Below, in pieces: positions 55,224-64,000 of a DNA stretch of 64,000 nt. The notes beneath the pieces are model-generated. The model did no database searches. It was given only the letters and a program-made list of their open reading frames with translations, and was not told the origin of the DNA. The position numbers were made by a program, and so were the translations under genes. Every line of letters starts with the position of its first letter. Position 1 is the stretch's first letter. The stretch comes from Zygnema cylindricum (lineage: Eukaryota; Streptophyta; Zygnematophyceae; Zygnematales; Zygnemataceae): positions 172,815 through 236,814 of the forward strand of contig JBBHKE010002273.1 of the NCBI GenBank assembly GCA_037447655.1, written 5' to 3'.

Positions 55224-56235
55224 TGTTGTATTTTATAAATATTTATTTCAGTAAATAGGGGTAAAAATAACTTAGGATATTTTTTATTCTAGTAGTCCAC
55301 TGTAATACTTACCTTAATTAGTGTTACAGTAGCAAAAAGTACAGTAGAGTGTATCGTACTTTTGCAAGGACACGTGTCGGCGAAAGAACGTATGAGGGTT
55401 TTTCGGAGTAGCGCTGAGAGTCAGCCATACGTGTCAAAAGGTTGACGATGTGATTCACATGATCGTACGGACGGGATCTGTCCCGGGTATTCCGAAAACA
55501 TATGGTACAGTTCGACGGTACCATCGTCGATCGAATTTTTTCCAACGGACGCGATTCATCTAGGACCACAAGCGTGATTCATGAGGGACCACAAGCGTGA
55601 TTCGCGTGGGACCACAAGTGACAAAGCACTCAGGTGCTTCGTACTACACGACCACATTCGGCTAGACTTTAGCAGCTACCGCTGACTCAGCATTTCGAAC
55701 ATTTTGTGTACGGTTCAATGTCTGTAAATATCTGAATAACATTAATTTGTAGTTTAGTGTGATAAAAAATAGTGTTCCATTAATCAGGTTTTTAGAAATT
55801 AATAATTAGGGTTTTGAGGTACAGTGACGTACAGGTAGGATGATTTGTCGTTAGCCAGGATAATAACCATAGTAACGATTACCCAAATTAGTGTAGATCA
55901 GAAGATACACACTGTGAGTATATAACTTAGGACTTAGCCAATTTTGTAGTATCCAGTTTTGGGAATATGATTTTCTAAGGGCAGTTTTTAGGAAACTTCC
56001 AGACATCATATCTTATGGTTTACTAGATCATTTAGGCCGCAATTTTGGGAATTGTCTGTTTACTATATTAATAATCACTGTGGCAAATTTGAAGCATATT
56101 GGATTTGTGAGTCATATTTTGTGTCAGTTCTAAGTCCGGTGTTGAGTAGGTACTTTGAGAGTTTCTGTTGTTTTTCATGTCTATTTCCACTTCTACTGCT
56201 GGTTCTCCCCCTGTAACAGTGGTTGTAGAACAACA
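55224..56235 (+). repeat. 5' LTR of the inverted-segment Copia
   Basis: It begins TGTTGTATTTT and ends GTTGTAGAACAACA. The last 59 bases include the gag start (ATG at 56177). The next bases, CGTTGTGGGCC, are a mutated form of the GGTTATGGGCC primer site. Confidence 0.8.
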
Positions 56236-57777
56236 CGTTGTGGGCCTTTCGTCAAGAATTCCTATCTTCAATGGCCAAAAGTATGCGTACTGGGCGGCGA
56301 TGGTTGAATCGTCGTTTGAAATTGCTGACTTATTGGGGGTCTTGATGGCTCCCTTGATGAAACAGATCCAAGTTGGGCGAAAAAGAATTCAATGGCAAAG
56401 AACAATCTAATTATTTGCATTTCAGAAAATCTGGTCATGTCTCGCTTGAAAATGAAGAAGGGGAAAGAGATTTGGACATCACTGAAATCTGCTTTTGAGA
56501 AAGCGAATGTCCAATAGGAGCTCTTGGTGGCTGGAATATTTTGGGGGTACGAATACTGGGGGGGAACTATGGTTATGTATTGTGACAAATTTCGTGCACT
56601 TATTGATGCACACTCTTCTACTGGGGGTTCATTTCCTGAGTTTTAGCAGGCAGCTTTGCTTATTAGAGGACTTCGTAGTAGCATGAAAGGTGTGTCTGCT
56701 TAGTTAACGAGTCATGATAAAGCTAGTTTGTCGTTTTAATTAGCATATAATCTTATATTGGAGGAAGAGTCTAATACTAAACTCCTTGAAGGAGAAGGAA
56801 AGGTTGAAGCTTTTGCAACAGACTTTGACAAAAATAATTAGTTTAACCAGAATCAGAATCAGTTTAATCAGAGGCAGAATAGGCCATCTACTACTACTTG
56901 TTTCTATTGTTTTGAGAAGGGTCATGGATAAAGGTACTGTCCTAAATTGAAGAAGGCTAATGAGACAGGTTTATACAGGCCAGGTTGGCAATAGAACCAG
57001 TATCACAGAGGTTTTTCTGAAAATCCTTCTCGTGGAAATGCTCTTTTTTCAGATTCTGCAACTGATGGAGATGAGTCTCTCAGCTTCAATGAGCAAGAGG
57101 AGGCGGATTTATTTGCTATGGCGGCTGCCATGGAGGGTCCAAAGTATGTAGGATGGATCATGGACACGGGAGCGTCTGCCCACATGTGTTAGAACAAGGC
57201 GGTTTTTATGAATCTGCAACAAATATCTCCAAAGAGAATCTACTATGCTTGCCGCATGAGGGTTCAAACCTCAGCTCACGGTGATGTATCATTGATGGGT
57301 GATGTGGGAAGAAAGTCGGTAGAGAGAACCCTTCACAATGTTTTGAATATTCCATATTTTAAGAAAAATCTTTTTTCTACATCATGAGTTGAGAGCAAAT
57401 GCTTTGAAGAAGTTATGAAAGGAGGGAGACAGGTTGTTAGCAGAAAAGGGAAAGACCCAGTAACAAGAACTAGAGATGCTATCAAAATGTACCGGATGGA
57501 CATGGCTGAATATAAGGAAAATGATGTTTTCTACTCCAGTGTCGAATATGAGAATGAGTTGTGGCATAAGAGATTAGGACACATGAATTATGATAGTCTA
57601 AAGAAAATGGTGAATTCGGAAAAAGTTGATGGAGTTTCTCTCACATCTCATCCTATAAAAATATGTGATCGTTGTTCACTTGGCAAGATCCACAAATTGC
57701 CATTTCCACAGGAAACAGACCATAGATCGGAAAAAGTTCAGCAGCTCATCCATTCTATTGTACTTTGCCTACTGTAA
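56177..57777 (+). pseudogene. Copia gag, protease and integrase start, broken
   Basis: Gag begins MSISTSTAGSPP within the LTR, then VVGLSSRIPIFNGQKYAYW, which lines up with VMGPPSRVPTFNGSGFIYW of the young element. Many stops follow. A damaged zinc knuckle (CFYCFEKGHG) lies near 56900. The protease block WIMDTGASAHMC is at about 57155. Integrase zinc-finger residues are in 57415-57750 (LWHKRLGHMNYDSLKKM, CDRCSLGKIHKLPFP). The reading is lost at the inversion breakpoint near 57750. Confidence 0.82.
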
Positions 57778-57880
57778 CACTAATAAAGGTAAGTCTTATA
57801 TACCACTTTTTAGAAACTATTCTAAGTCTACTCTATTTACTAACTAAAGATTTCAAATCTCAACACTCCCCTAAATCTTT
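57755..57880 (-). repeat. Inverted first part of the 3' LTR
   Basis: On the minus strand it starts TGTTGAGATTTGAAATC after an AGGGGAG purine tract. It runs to TTAGTGTTACAGTAGGCAAA, matching 55224 to about 55350 in the 5' LTR. Confidence 0.75.
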
Positions 57881-57921
57881 AAACTTAGTTACTCACTTAG
57901 TCGAACAGCTTCTCTGCAAAA

Positions 57922-58785
57922 CTACAATTTAGGAGCAGGAAGGGCTTTTGTTAACATGTCAGCCACCATCTTCTCATCCGGTAAATAACACAACTTAATG
58001 ACTTTTGCAAGTACTTTTTCCCTGACAAAGTGAAGTCTAACATCCATGTGTTTACTTTTTAAATGATAGCTGGGGTTAGAGGAAATGGCAATGGCTGCCT
58101 GGTTGTCACACCAAATAGACTGAGGACTTGTTTGCATGTACCCAAGTTCCTGTAGGATAAACTTGACCCATAGGAGCTCCTTGAGGGCCGAAGCTGCAGC
58201 CATATATTCAGACTCCATTGTGGATTGAGCTGCAACCTTTTGTAATTTGCTACTCCAACAACAAGTTCCATCTCCAATCTTAAGTACAAAACTAGTTGTA
58301 GATTTCCGGCTTGGCATGTCCCCATAGCTAGCATCGCTCTACGTCTATATTTTCACCTCTCCTCCTTCGAGTACAAGCTTGAGATTTGGAGTTCCTCCAA
58401 GATATCTCAACACCCTTTTCGCTGCTTCCGAATCTGCCCTTTTAGGATTTTGCAGACTTCTACACAAGACTCCCACAGCTGCTTCAATGTCCGGTCTCAT
58501 ACAATTCATAAAATATATAAGACTTTCGACAACCTCTCTATATGGATTTGAAGCCATAAACTCTTCCTCCCCTATCTCTAGACTCCCACGAACCATTATG
58601 CCTGAATCTGTATTAATTCCTTCTAATTTCTGCGTGAATTCCATAGGAATTACAGATCCTTTTACATCTCTCATTTGAAATCTTTCCAGCATGTTACCTA
58701 TTGCTTCTTTCTGAGTTAACATAATCAGCCTCTTGTTTTTGTCTGTTTCTATCTGTATCAGGTGTTTCGTACTACACGACCACAT
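57922..58785 (-). pseudogene. Inverted Copia reverse transcriptase end and RNase H
   Basis: Minus-strand frame 58785-58345 carries the region after the catalytic core (LTQKEAIGNMLERFQM, PYREVVESLIYFMNCMRPDI). 58317-57922 carries RNase H (STMESEYMAAASALKELLW, CDNQAAIAISSNPSYHLKSK, VADMLTKALP). A small break at about 58320-58345 separates them. The catalytic YVDD part is missing. Orientation is opposite to gag in the same element. Confidence 0.88.
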
Positions 58786-59387
58786 TCGGTTTGACTTTAG
58801 CGGTTACCGCTGACTAAGCATTTGGAACGTTTTGTGTACGGTTAGAACATTTTGTGTACGGTTCAATGTCTGTAAATATCTGAATAACATTAGTTTGTAG
58901 TTTAGTGTGATAAAAAAATAGTGTTCCATTAATCAAGGTTTTAAGAAAAAAGTAATTAAGGTTTTTTGAGGTACAGTGACGTACGGGAAGGATGTTTTGT
59001 CGTTAGTCAAGATAATAACCGTAGTAACGGTTAACCAAATTAGTGTAGATCAGTAGATACACACTGTGAGTATATAACTTAGGACTTAGCCAATTTTGTA
59101 GTATCCAGTTTTGGGAATATGATTTTCTAAGGGCAGTTTTTGGGAAACTTCCAGACATCATATCTTATGTTTTACTCGGTCATTTGGGCTGCAATTTTGG
59201 AAATTGTGAGTTTACTGTATTGTGTATCACTATGGAAAATTTTAAGCATATTGAATTTGTGAGTCATATTTTGTGTCAGTTCTAAGTTGGCTGTTGAGTA
59301 GGTAGTTTGATAGTTTCTGTTGTTTTTCATGTCTACTTCCACTACTACTGCTGGTTCTCCCCCTGCAACGGTGGTTGTAGAACAACA
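58766..59387 (+). repeat. Second part of the 3' LTR of the inverted-segment Copia
   Basis: It aligns with 55636-56235 (CGTACTACACGACCACATTCGG block to GTAGAACAACA), with a 20-base duplication near 58830-58860. It carries the same in-LTR ATG (MSTSTTTAGSPP). Confidence 0.88.
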
Positions 59388-59392
59388 TAATC

Positions 59393-59662
59393 AAACTGAA
59401 GCGCTTTCATCAAACTGAAGCACTTTCATGAAACTGAAGGGCTTTCACAAACCTGAAGCGCTTTAACAAAACAAAAGCGGTTTCCCAAAATAGAAGCGCT
59501 TTCACGAAACTGAAGTGGAGCGCTCTCACGAAACTGAAGCGCATTAAGTAAACTGAAGCGCTTTAACAAAACGGAAGTGCTTTAAGAAAACTGAAGCGAT
59601 CTAATAAATCTGAAGCGCTTTAACAAAACTGAAGCGCTTTAACAAAATTGAAGCGTTTTAAT
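59393..59662 (+). repeat. 19-bp satellite array, segment 2
   Basis: About 14 copies of AACTGAAGCGCTTTAACAA-like units. It continues segment 1 after the Copia. Confidence 0.9.
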
Positions 59663-60453
59663 TAGTGTTGTGTATCGGTAAGGATTTGTCGATAATCGAT
59701 ATGGGCATTTTTTCGGGTAGCCGATAATCGATATTTTGGTACGATATATTGTTATCGGTATTATCGTTGAAAAATACGTGATATTTATCTGTTATTATCG
59801 GCGATAACACCGATATGGATAACTATCGTCGATATCTGTACGGACCATACAGATAAGAGTACGGCTAGTACACTCAGCTATACGTGTTATCCGAAGGACG
59901 CGCCGCAAACCCCCTTCCCCCTGATTTCGGCAATAATCGCGATATTTCCGCAATTATTTCTCATTTAAGGGGGTTTTACTTGGGTACCCCTTCCAGAATG
60001 TCCTTTGATTATAATTTTTTAATAAATGGCAGTTTATGGCACCAATCTCACAGATTTGTTCGTCTGCTTAATTTGTTTGTTCGTCTGGTTTTCAAAAAAG
60101 TTTGATTTTACAAATTTCCAATGATTTTTTTTTTTGTTTCGGTACTATAATTTTAGAACTATAAACTATTATTTCAAATTTGTCAACGTTTATGTGCCAC
60201 GGTATCCGTGATAAACTTCAGTTAAACAGCGTACGGAACAAATTATTACACGTGGCATACCACGCTATATAAAGTAAATAATATACTACAGTATATAAAG
60301 TACTATTGTATGCATACTATATTTTTTTAAGTTATCGCCGATATGGAATTTGTTGGTCTCGAACCGATATATCGGGACCTCTAACCGTTCGATAACCGAT
60401 AACTATCGGTATATGCGTTATCGCGATATATTTTTTACCGATACACAACACTA
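59663..60453. mobile_element. hAT-like non-autonomous element, 8-bp duplication GTTTTAAT
   Basis: The ends TAGTGTTGTGTATCGGTAA and the inverse TTACCGATACACAACACTA are perfect over 19 bases. GTTTTAAT is repeated exactly at 59655-59662 and 60454-60461. The body is rich in CGATA-type palindromes. No transposase is present. Confidence 0.92.
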
Positions 60454-60461
60454 GTTTTAAT

Positions 60462-61027
60462 ATATTTGAAGCGCTTTAGATTTAATAAAACTGAAGCGTT
60501 GTCACAAAACTGAAGCGCTTTCACAAAACTGAGCGCTTTCACAAAACTGAAGCACTTTCATCAATCTGAAGGGCTTTAACAAAATTGAATAGATTTAATA
60601 AAACTGAATAGGTTTAATAAAATTGAACTGCTTTAAAAAAACTGTAGGGCTTTACTCTAGGGCTAAAACTGAAGGGCTATAATAAAACTGAAGCACTTTA
60701 ATAAAACTGAAGCGCTTTGACAAAAGTGAATCACAATTTGAAGCGCTTTCACAAAACTCAAGCGCTCTCAGAATCTGAAATGCTTTCATAAAACTCAAGC
60801 GCTTTAAGGAAACTGAAGTGCTTTAACAAAACTGAAGCTCTTTAATAAAACTGAAGTGCTTTATTAAAACTGAAGCGCTTTAATAAAATTGAAGCGCTTT
60901 ATTAAAACTGAAATGCTTTTATAAAACTGAATCACTTTCCTAAAACTGAAGCGCTTTCATAAAACTGAAGCGCTTTCATAAAACTGAAGCGCTTTATTAA
61001 TATTGAAGCGCTTCATTAAAAATGAAG
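60462..61027 (+). repeat. 19-bp satellite array, segment 3
   Basis: Some 29 units of AATAAAACTGAAGCGCTTT with frequent GCGCTTTCA variants; a few units have small indels. Confidence 0.9.
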
Positions 61028-62490
61028 CAGAGGTCGCAAAAGTCAAAATTTTACACAAACGAAACCAACCGTTTTTTTTTTTTTTCAAAATCTGAGTTTT
61101 TTTTTTTTTCAAAATCTGATTTTTTTTTTTTTTCAAAATCTGAGTAACTGACGCCCGACCGGGTTATGTCATGCTCCAAAATTGTTAACCGTTAACCGAC
61201 CGGCCTTTACGAAAATAAAAGTTAATCGAAAGTCGATTTCTCGCGACTACCCGTACCCGCCCGTAACTGAAAAAGTACAAAAAAAATTCATAGTTTTTCA
61301 CATAGATGTCTCATTCGTACGGATTTTGACATTTTTACGAAATTTCGTTATTTTTTCTAGTGTTTGAATCTTTCGTAAAATGCGTATTATTTGCGTACGG
61401 ATAAAATGTACGGAAAACTCCAAAAAGAGACGTTGCTTCATTTCCGCGAGCAAAGAGAGTTTCTCGTCCATAGTTGTTTAATTCGTACGAATAATGATAT
61501 TTTTTTACAAAAACTGCGTAGTATATGTCGATTTCATACTTTAAATAAAATTCGTAAAGTTTTTGTTGTACGAAAATGAACGGAGGTGTAGTAAAATATA
61601 CGGAAAATGTGACCAAAAGAAAATCCTTAAAAAATATGAAAAATAACGAAAAATATACGGAAATGTACGACATTATACGGAATGTGTACCCTAAAACCTT
61701 AAAATTACGGAAAATTTAGGGCAAATGTACTGAAATATACGGAAATGTACGAGAATGTACCCTAAAAACCCTAAAATCTAGAGCTTAAAAACTCTAGAAG
61801 GTACAAAAATGTACGGCCATTGAACGCAAATGTACAAAAGATAAACGAGGCTGTATTGAAGTTTCAGGGAATGTACGGAAGTATACATTTAAAACCCTAA
61901 AAGGAACAACCCTAAGAAGTACGGAATATTATGAACACTTTGCGTAAATGTATGTAAAATGTAAGGCAGTTGTACCGAAATATACATAATGCACGAAAGT
62001 CTACCCTAAAAACTTTTAGTATGAAGTCAAAGTCGGTCAACGCATTCGAAAAGATTTTGAATTTTGTTCTGTGCGCATATTCATTATTTTTGGGGGGTTT
62101 CATGTGTGCGTTGTATGCGCATGACACATCTATGGTTTCTCACGATGTATGAATAAGCCAATAATTACGATTTGTCGCGTTCTCTAAGATTTGCAAAATG
62201 AATTGTTATTACCGTATCAGATTTGCAATGCTAATCATGATGCCCCGTACTTTCACGATACCAAAGAGTACAAAGTACAATAATGTTGGATTGTATAGGC
62301 AGTACAAATTTTTCACATTTTTTCGTTTTTTTGCTTGACCGACCGTAACTGACTTTTTTATTTGTTCTGGTGAATCAACCGACCGAGACCTCCCGCCCCC
62401 CAAAATTTGGCAACGAAATTTGTTCTGGATCCGACGCGGGTGGTCGGTTAACGGTCGGTCACGCTTTCGGTTGACCGTTTGCGACCTCTG
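61028..62490. mobile_element. hAT-like non-autonomous element, relative of 26200-27434
   Basis: It has the same ends, CAGAGGTCGCAAA and TTTGCGACCTCTG, and the same outer 250-300 bases as 26200-27434, but the central part (61290-62150) is unrelated and rich in TGTACGGAAA-type repeats. The flanking eight bases (AAATGAAG and AGCTAAAG) match at only five positions, so the duplication is decayed. A CAAAATCTGA segment with poly-T is triplicated near 61070-61140. Confidence 0.82.
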
Positions 62491-62498
62491 AGCTAAAG

Positions 62499-62553
62499 TG
62501 CTGTATTAAAACTGAATCGCTTTAACAAAACTGAAGCGCTTTAACATCGCCAT
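62499..62553 (+). repeat. 19-bp satellite array, segment 4
   Basis: Three units, the right edge of the array after the hAT-like insertion. Confidence 0.85.
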
Positions 62554-63625
62554 TTGCAGAGAGCTCAATAATTCCGATTTCGTCCTCCGCGAGCCGCCGA
62601 ACAAAACCAGCTAAGGCAGGTACACCTGGCCGGGTGAGATCTCCGCGCGGCTACCCGAAAAGTTTCGAACCGACTTCCGCGCTATAGTACCGTGTATTGC
62701 TTCTAATCTACAATTAGGCCTATTCTCCATTACGCGGTCTCAGTAAACATGCAAATACGTCTATTTCTCATGTTTACTGGCACCACCTTCCATTATGTCG
62801 TGCCAGTAAACATCGTTTCTCAATTATGATTGGCTCCACGTAGGCTAATTTTCAGAATCTTCAAATCTAAAATTATTCTTCAAGCTGAAAATTTGTACAT
62901 AATATTTATACGGGCGGAGGTAGTTAAAGATTCGCACAAAAATTTTGCGACCAGATTTTAATTTTGAAATTGAAAATCAAAATTTTGAAACGGAATGTAA
63001 AAAAGGAGCCGCAAACTTTTAAGGTCAGCGGATGTCACAAGGAGCGTGCGAAGATATTTCGATCCACCTTCATACACCGTAGCGGAAGGCACATGGTGTG
63101 TACGACATGCTTGATTCTCATTGCATGTTCGTGGTGGATTTTTTTTTACTTTTCAAGTTAACCAATGGTACGCGACCAGTCTGAAGAAACTCTCCTCGCC
63201 GAGGAAAATCCCTTCAAAAGTCTCTTCAAACTAGACGATGGCTTCGCAAAAAGTGAAAAATCCAACGGTCGATACTTACGCCTATAATATTAAAGCCATC
63301 TAGTAGACATGTTTTGTCATGTTTCGTCTGACAAAAAAAAATGGTACGAATCTGTACGAAATCGTACGGCATCCAGTAAACAACCCCACTTTTCCTCTAA
63401 TGGAAGTTCACCCTTATTGATGATTTTTGACAACTTTAAAACATCTTCTCTCCTTGCACAGTCGTTCGCATGTTAACTTGACAGCTGCAATTGAAAGATT
63501 TGGTTATCACCTCCCGATTGGCTGTATCTCTCCGAAAATCGGACATGTGTGCACAGAGAAAAATATGTTTTAATTAAATCAAAAAATATTAAAACTAACA
63601 ACCATACACGGTGTACTATACTGTA
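62554..63625. other. Stretch without a recognisable gene
   Basis: CAGTAAACATG appears near 62740 and its inverse CATGTTTACTG at 62770, with another copy near 62810, which suggests a decayed foldback element. A single end like that of the Tourist-type element (AATGGAAGTTCACCC) is at 63400. Confidence 0.4.
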
Positions 63626-63841
63626 CACGGTGAATCGCTATTAGGGTTAATGTTTTTTTCGCCAGTTAAAACATATTTTTTTCAAACATACTTGTCGGAT
63701 TGTGGATCCGACGGTTCCGATCAAAATGTAAGATTCTCAGCTTCCGATTGGCGTTCTCAAATTAAAAACCGGACAATTGTGTACGGAAAAAAATGTTTTA
63801 AGTGGCGTAAAAATTTTTAACCCTAACAACGATACATGGTG
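63626..63841. mobile_element. TA-flanked MITE, short type (216 bases)
   Basis: The left end CACGGTGAATCGCTATTAGG and right end CCTAACAACGATACATGGTG are diverged inverted copies flanked by TA (63624-63625, 63842-63843). The length equals that of 29930-30145. Confidence 0.75.
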
Positions 63842-63872
63842 TAGTGTCCACAAGGTATCCCGGTGCCGGCTT

Positions 63873-64000
63873 TATTCTGTTGTTCTGAGACAAGTGTTGG
63901 TACTGAAGATGAAGAAGATGCAGCAGTAGTCATCGTAGAACAAATCAAGAGAGGAAGCTTCCACAAATACCGATGGCTGAACAGCAACTTTGACAGACTA
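63873..64000 (+). other. Coding-like open frame running off the window
   Basis: The last 126 bases are open in one frame (CCSETSVGTEDEEDAAVVIV, then EQIKRGSFHKYRWLNSNFDR) and have more protein-like composition than the flank. No domain can be named from so short a piece; the beginning of a gene or transposase exon is possible. Confidence 0.25.

Larger units (their letters stand above)
55224..59387 (+). mobile_element. Ty1/copia element with an inverted internal segment, target duplication TAATC
   Basis: TAATC flanks both ends (55219-55223 and 59388-59392) inside the satellite. The 5' LTR is 55224-56235. Gag, protease and the start of integrase read on the plus strand (56177-57750). Then 57755-58765 is inverted: on the minus strand it holds the end of reverse transcriptase, RNase H, the purine tract and the first part of the 3' LTR. 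The second part of the 3' LTR (58766-59387) is again on the plus strand. The reverse transcriptase core and about 280 bases of the 3' LTR are missing at the breakpoints. The target duplication shows this is one insertion rearranged afterwards. Confidence 0.85.

Noticed and set aside
55003-61027. Satellite with interruptions, considered as an array with spacers
   Set aside because: The unit is 19 bases in head-to-tail order without spacers, and the interruptions are transposons with their own duplications.

Overview
The window is nuclear DNA of a green plant in the broad (streptophyte) sense. It holds intron-rich expansin genes, a plant cellulase-type carbohydrate-binding exon (CBM49-like), many Ty1/copia retrotransposons, and primer sites that match plant initiator tRNA-Met. 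The expansins mix alpha- and beta-type features and carry unusual C-terminal tails, so a charophyte alga or an early-diverging land plant fits better than a flowering plant. The species cannot be fixed from the sequence.

Host genes: three related expansin genes sit in one cluster. Expansin 1 (+, 10478-14232) is a damaged copy with no first exon, a frameshift and a 3' end cut by retrotransposons. Expansin 2 (+, 28090-32196) is complete in six exons, 438 residues. Expansin 3 (-, 37863-43047) is complete apart from its signal-peptide exon; after the expansin domains it has an extensin-like proline-rich linker of about 245 residues and then a CBM49-like module in its own last exon. Intron positions and phases match across all three. 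A Cys-containing motif (C...P..F...(Y/F)(N/D)CG.Q) links the expansin body to the tail in each. The encoded proteins would be secreted wall-loosening proteins with a wall-anchoring tail and, in expansin 3, an extra cellulose-binding module. This expansin-extensin-CBM49 architecture is the most novel item in the window.

Mobile elements, left to right: 1-720, the end of a minus-strand Copia; 788-9070, a decayed plus-strand Copia whose 3' LTR is split by a minus-strand Copia (3180-8622, target duplication ACAAA); 9395-9854, a probable solo LTR; 14228-19994, an old LTR split by a three-LTR Copia composite (target duplication GTCCT); 20064-21052, a pogo-like transposase relic; 23900-27440, MITEs, a Tourist-like element and a hAT-like element (8-bp duplication); 43552-52780, a minus-strand Copia whose LTR is split by a young plus-strand Copia (46304-52710, target duplication TCTTT, LTRs apparently identical); 55003-62553, a 19-bp satellite array broken up by a Copia with an internal inversion and by two hAT-like elements.

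The plus-strand Copia family shares an uncommon design. The gag start codon lies inside the LTR, and the primer-binding site directly after the LTR matches the anticodon arm of initiator tRNA-Met (half-tRNA priming, as in Drosophila copia) while being read in frame as part of gag.

The remaining stretches are gene-poor, AT-rich and full of CT/GA tracts and minisatellites, many of them inside expansin introns. Long frames across those tracts were not called as genes.
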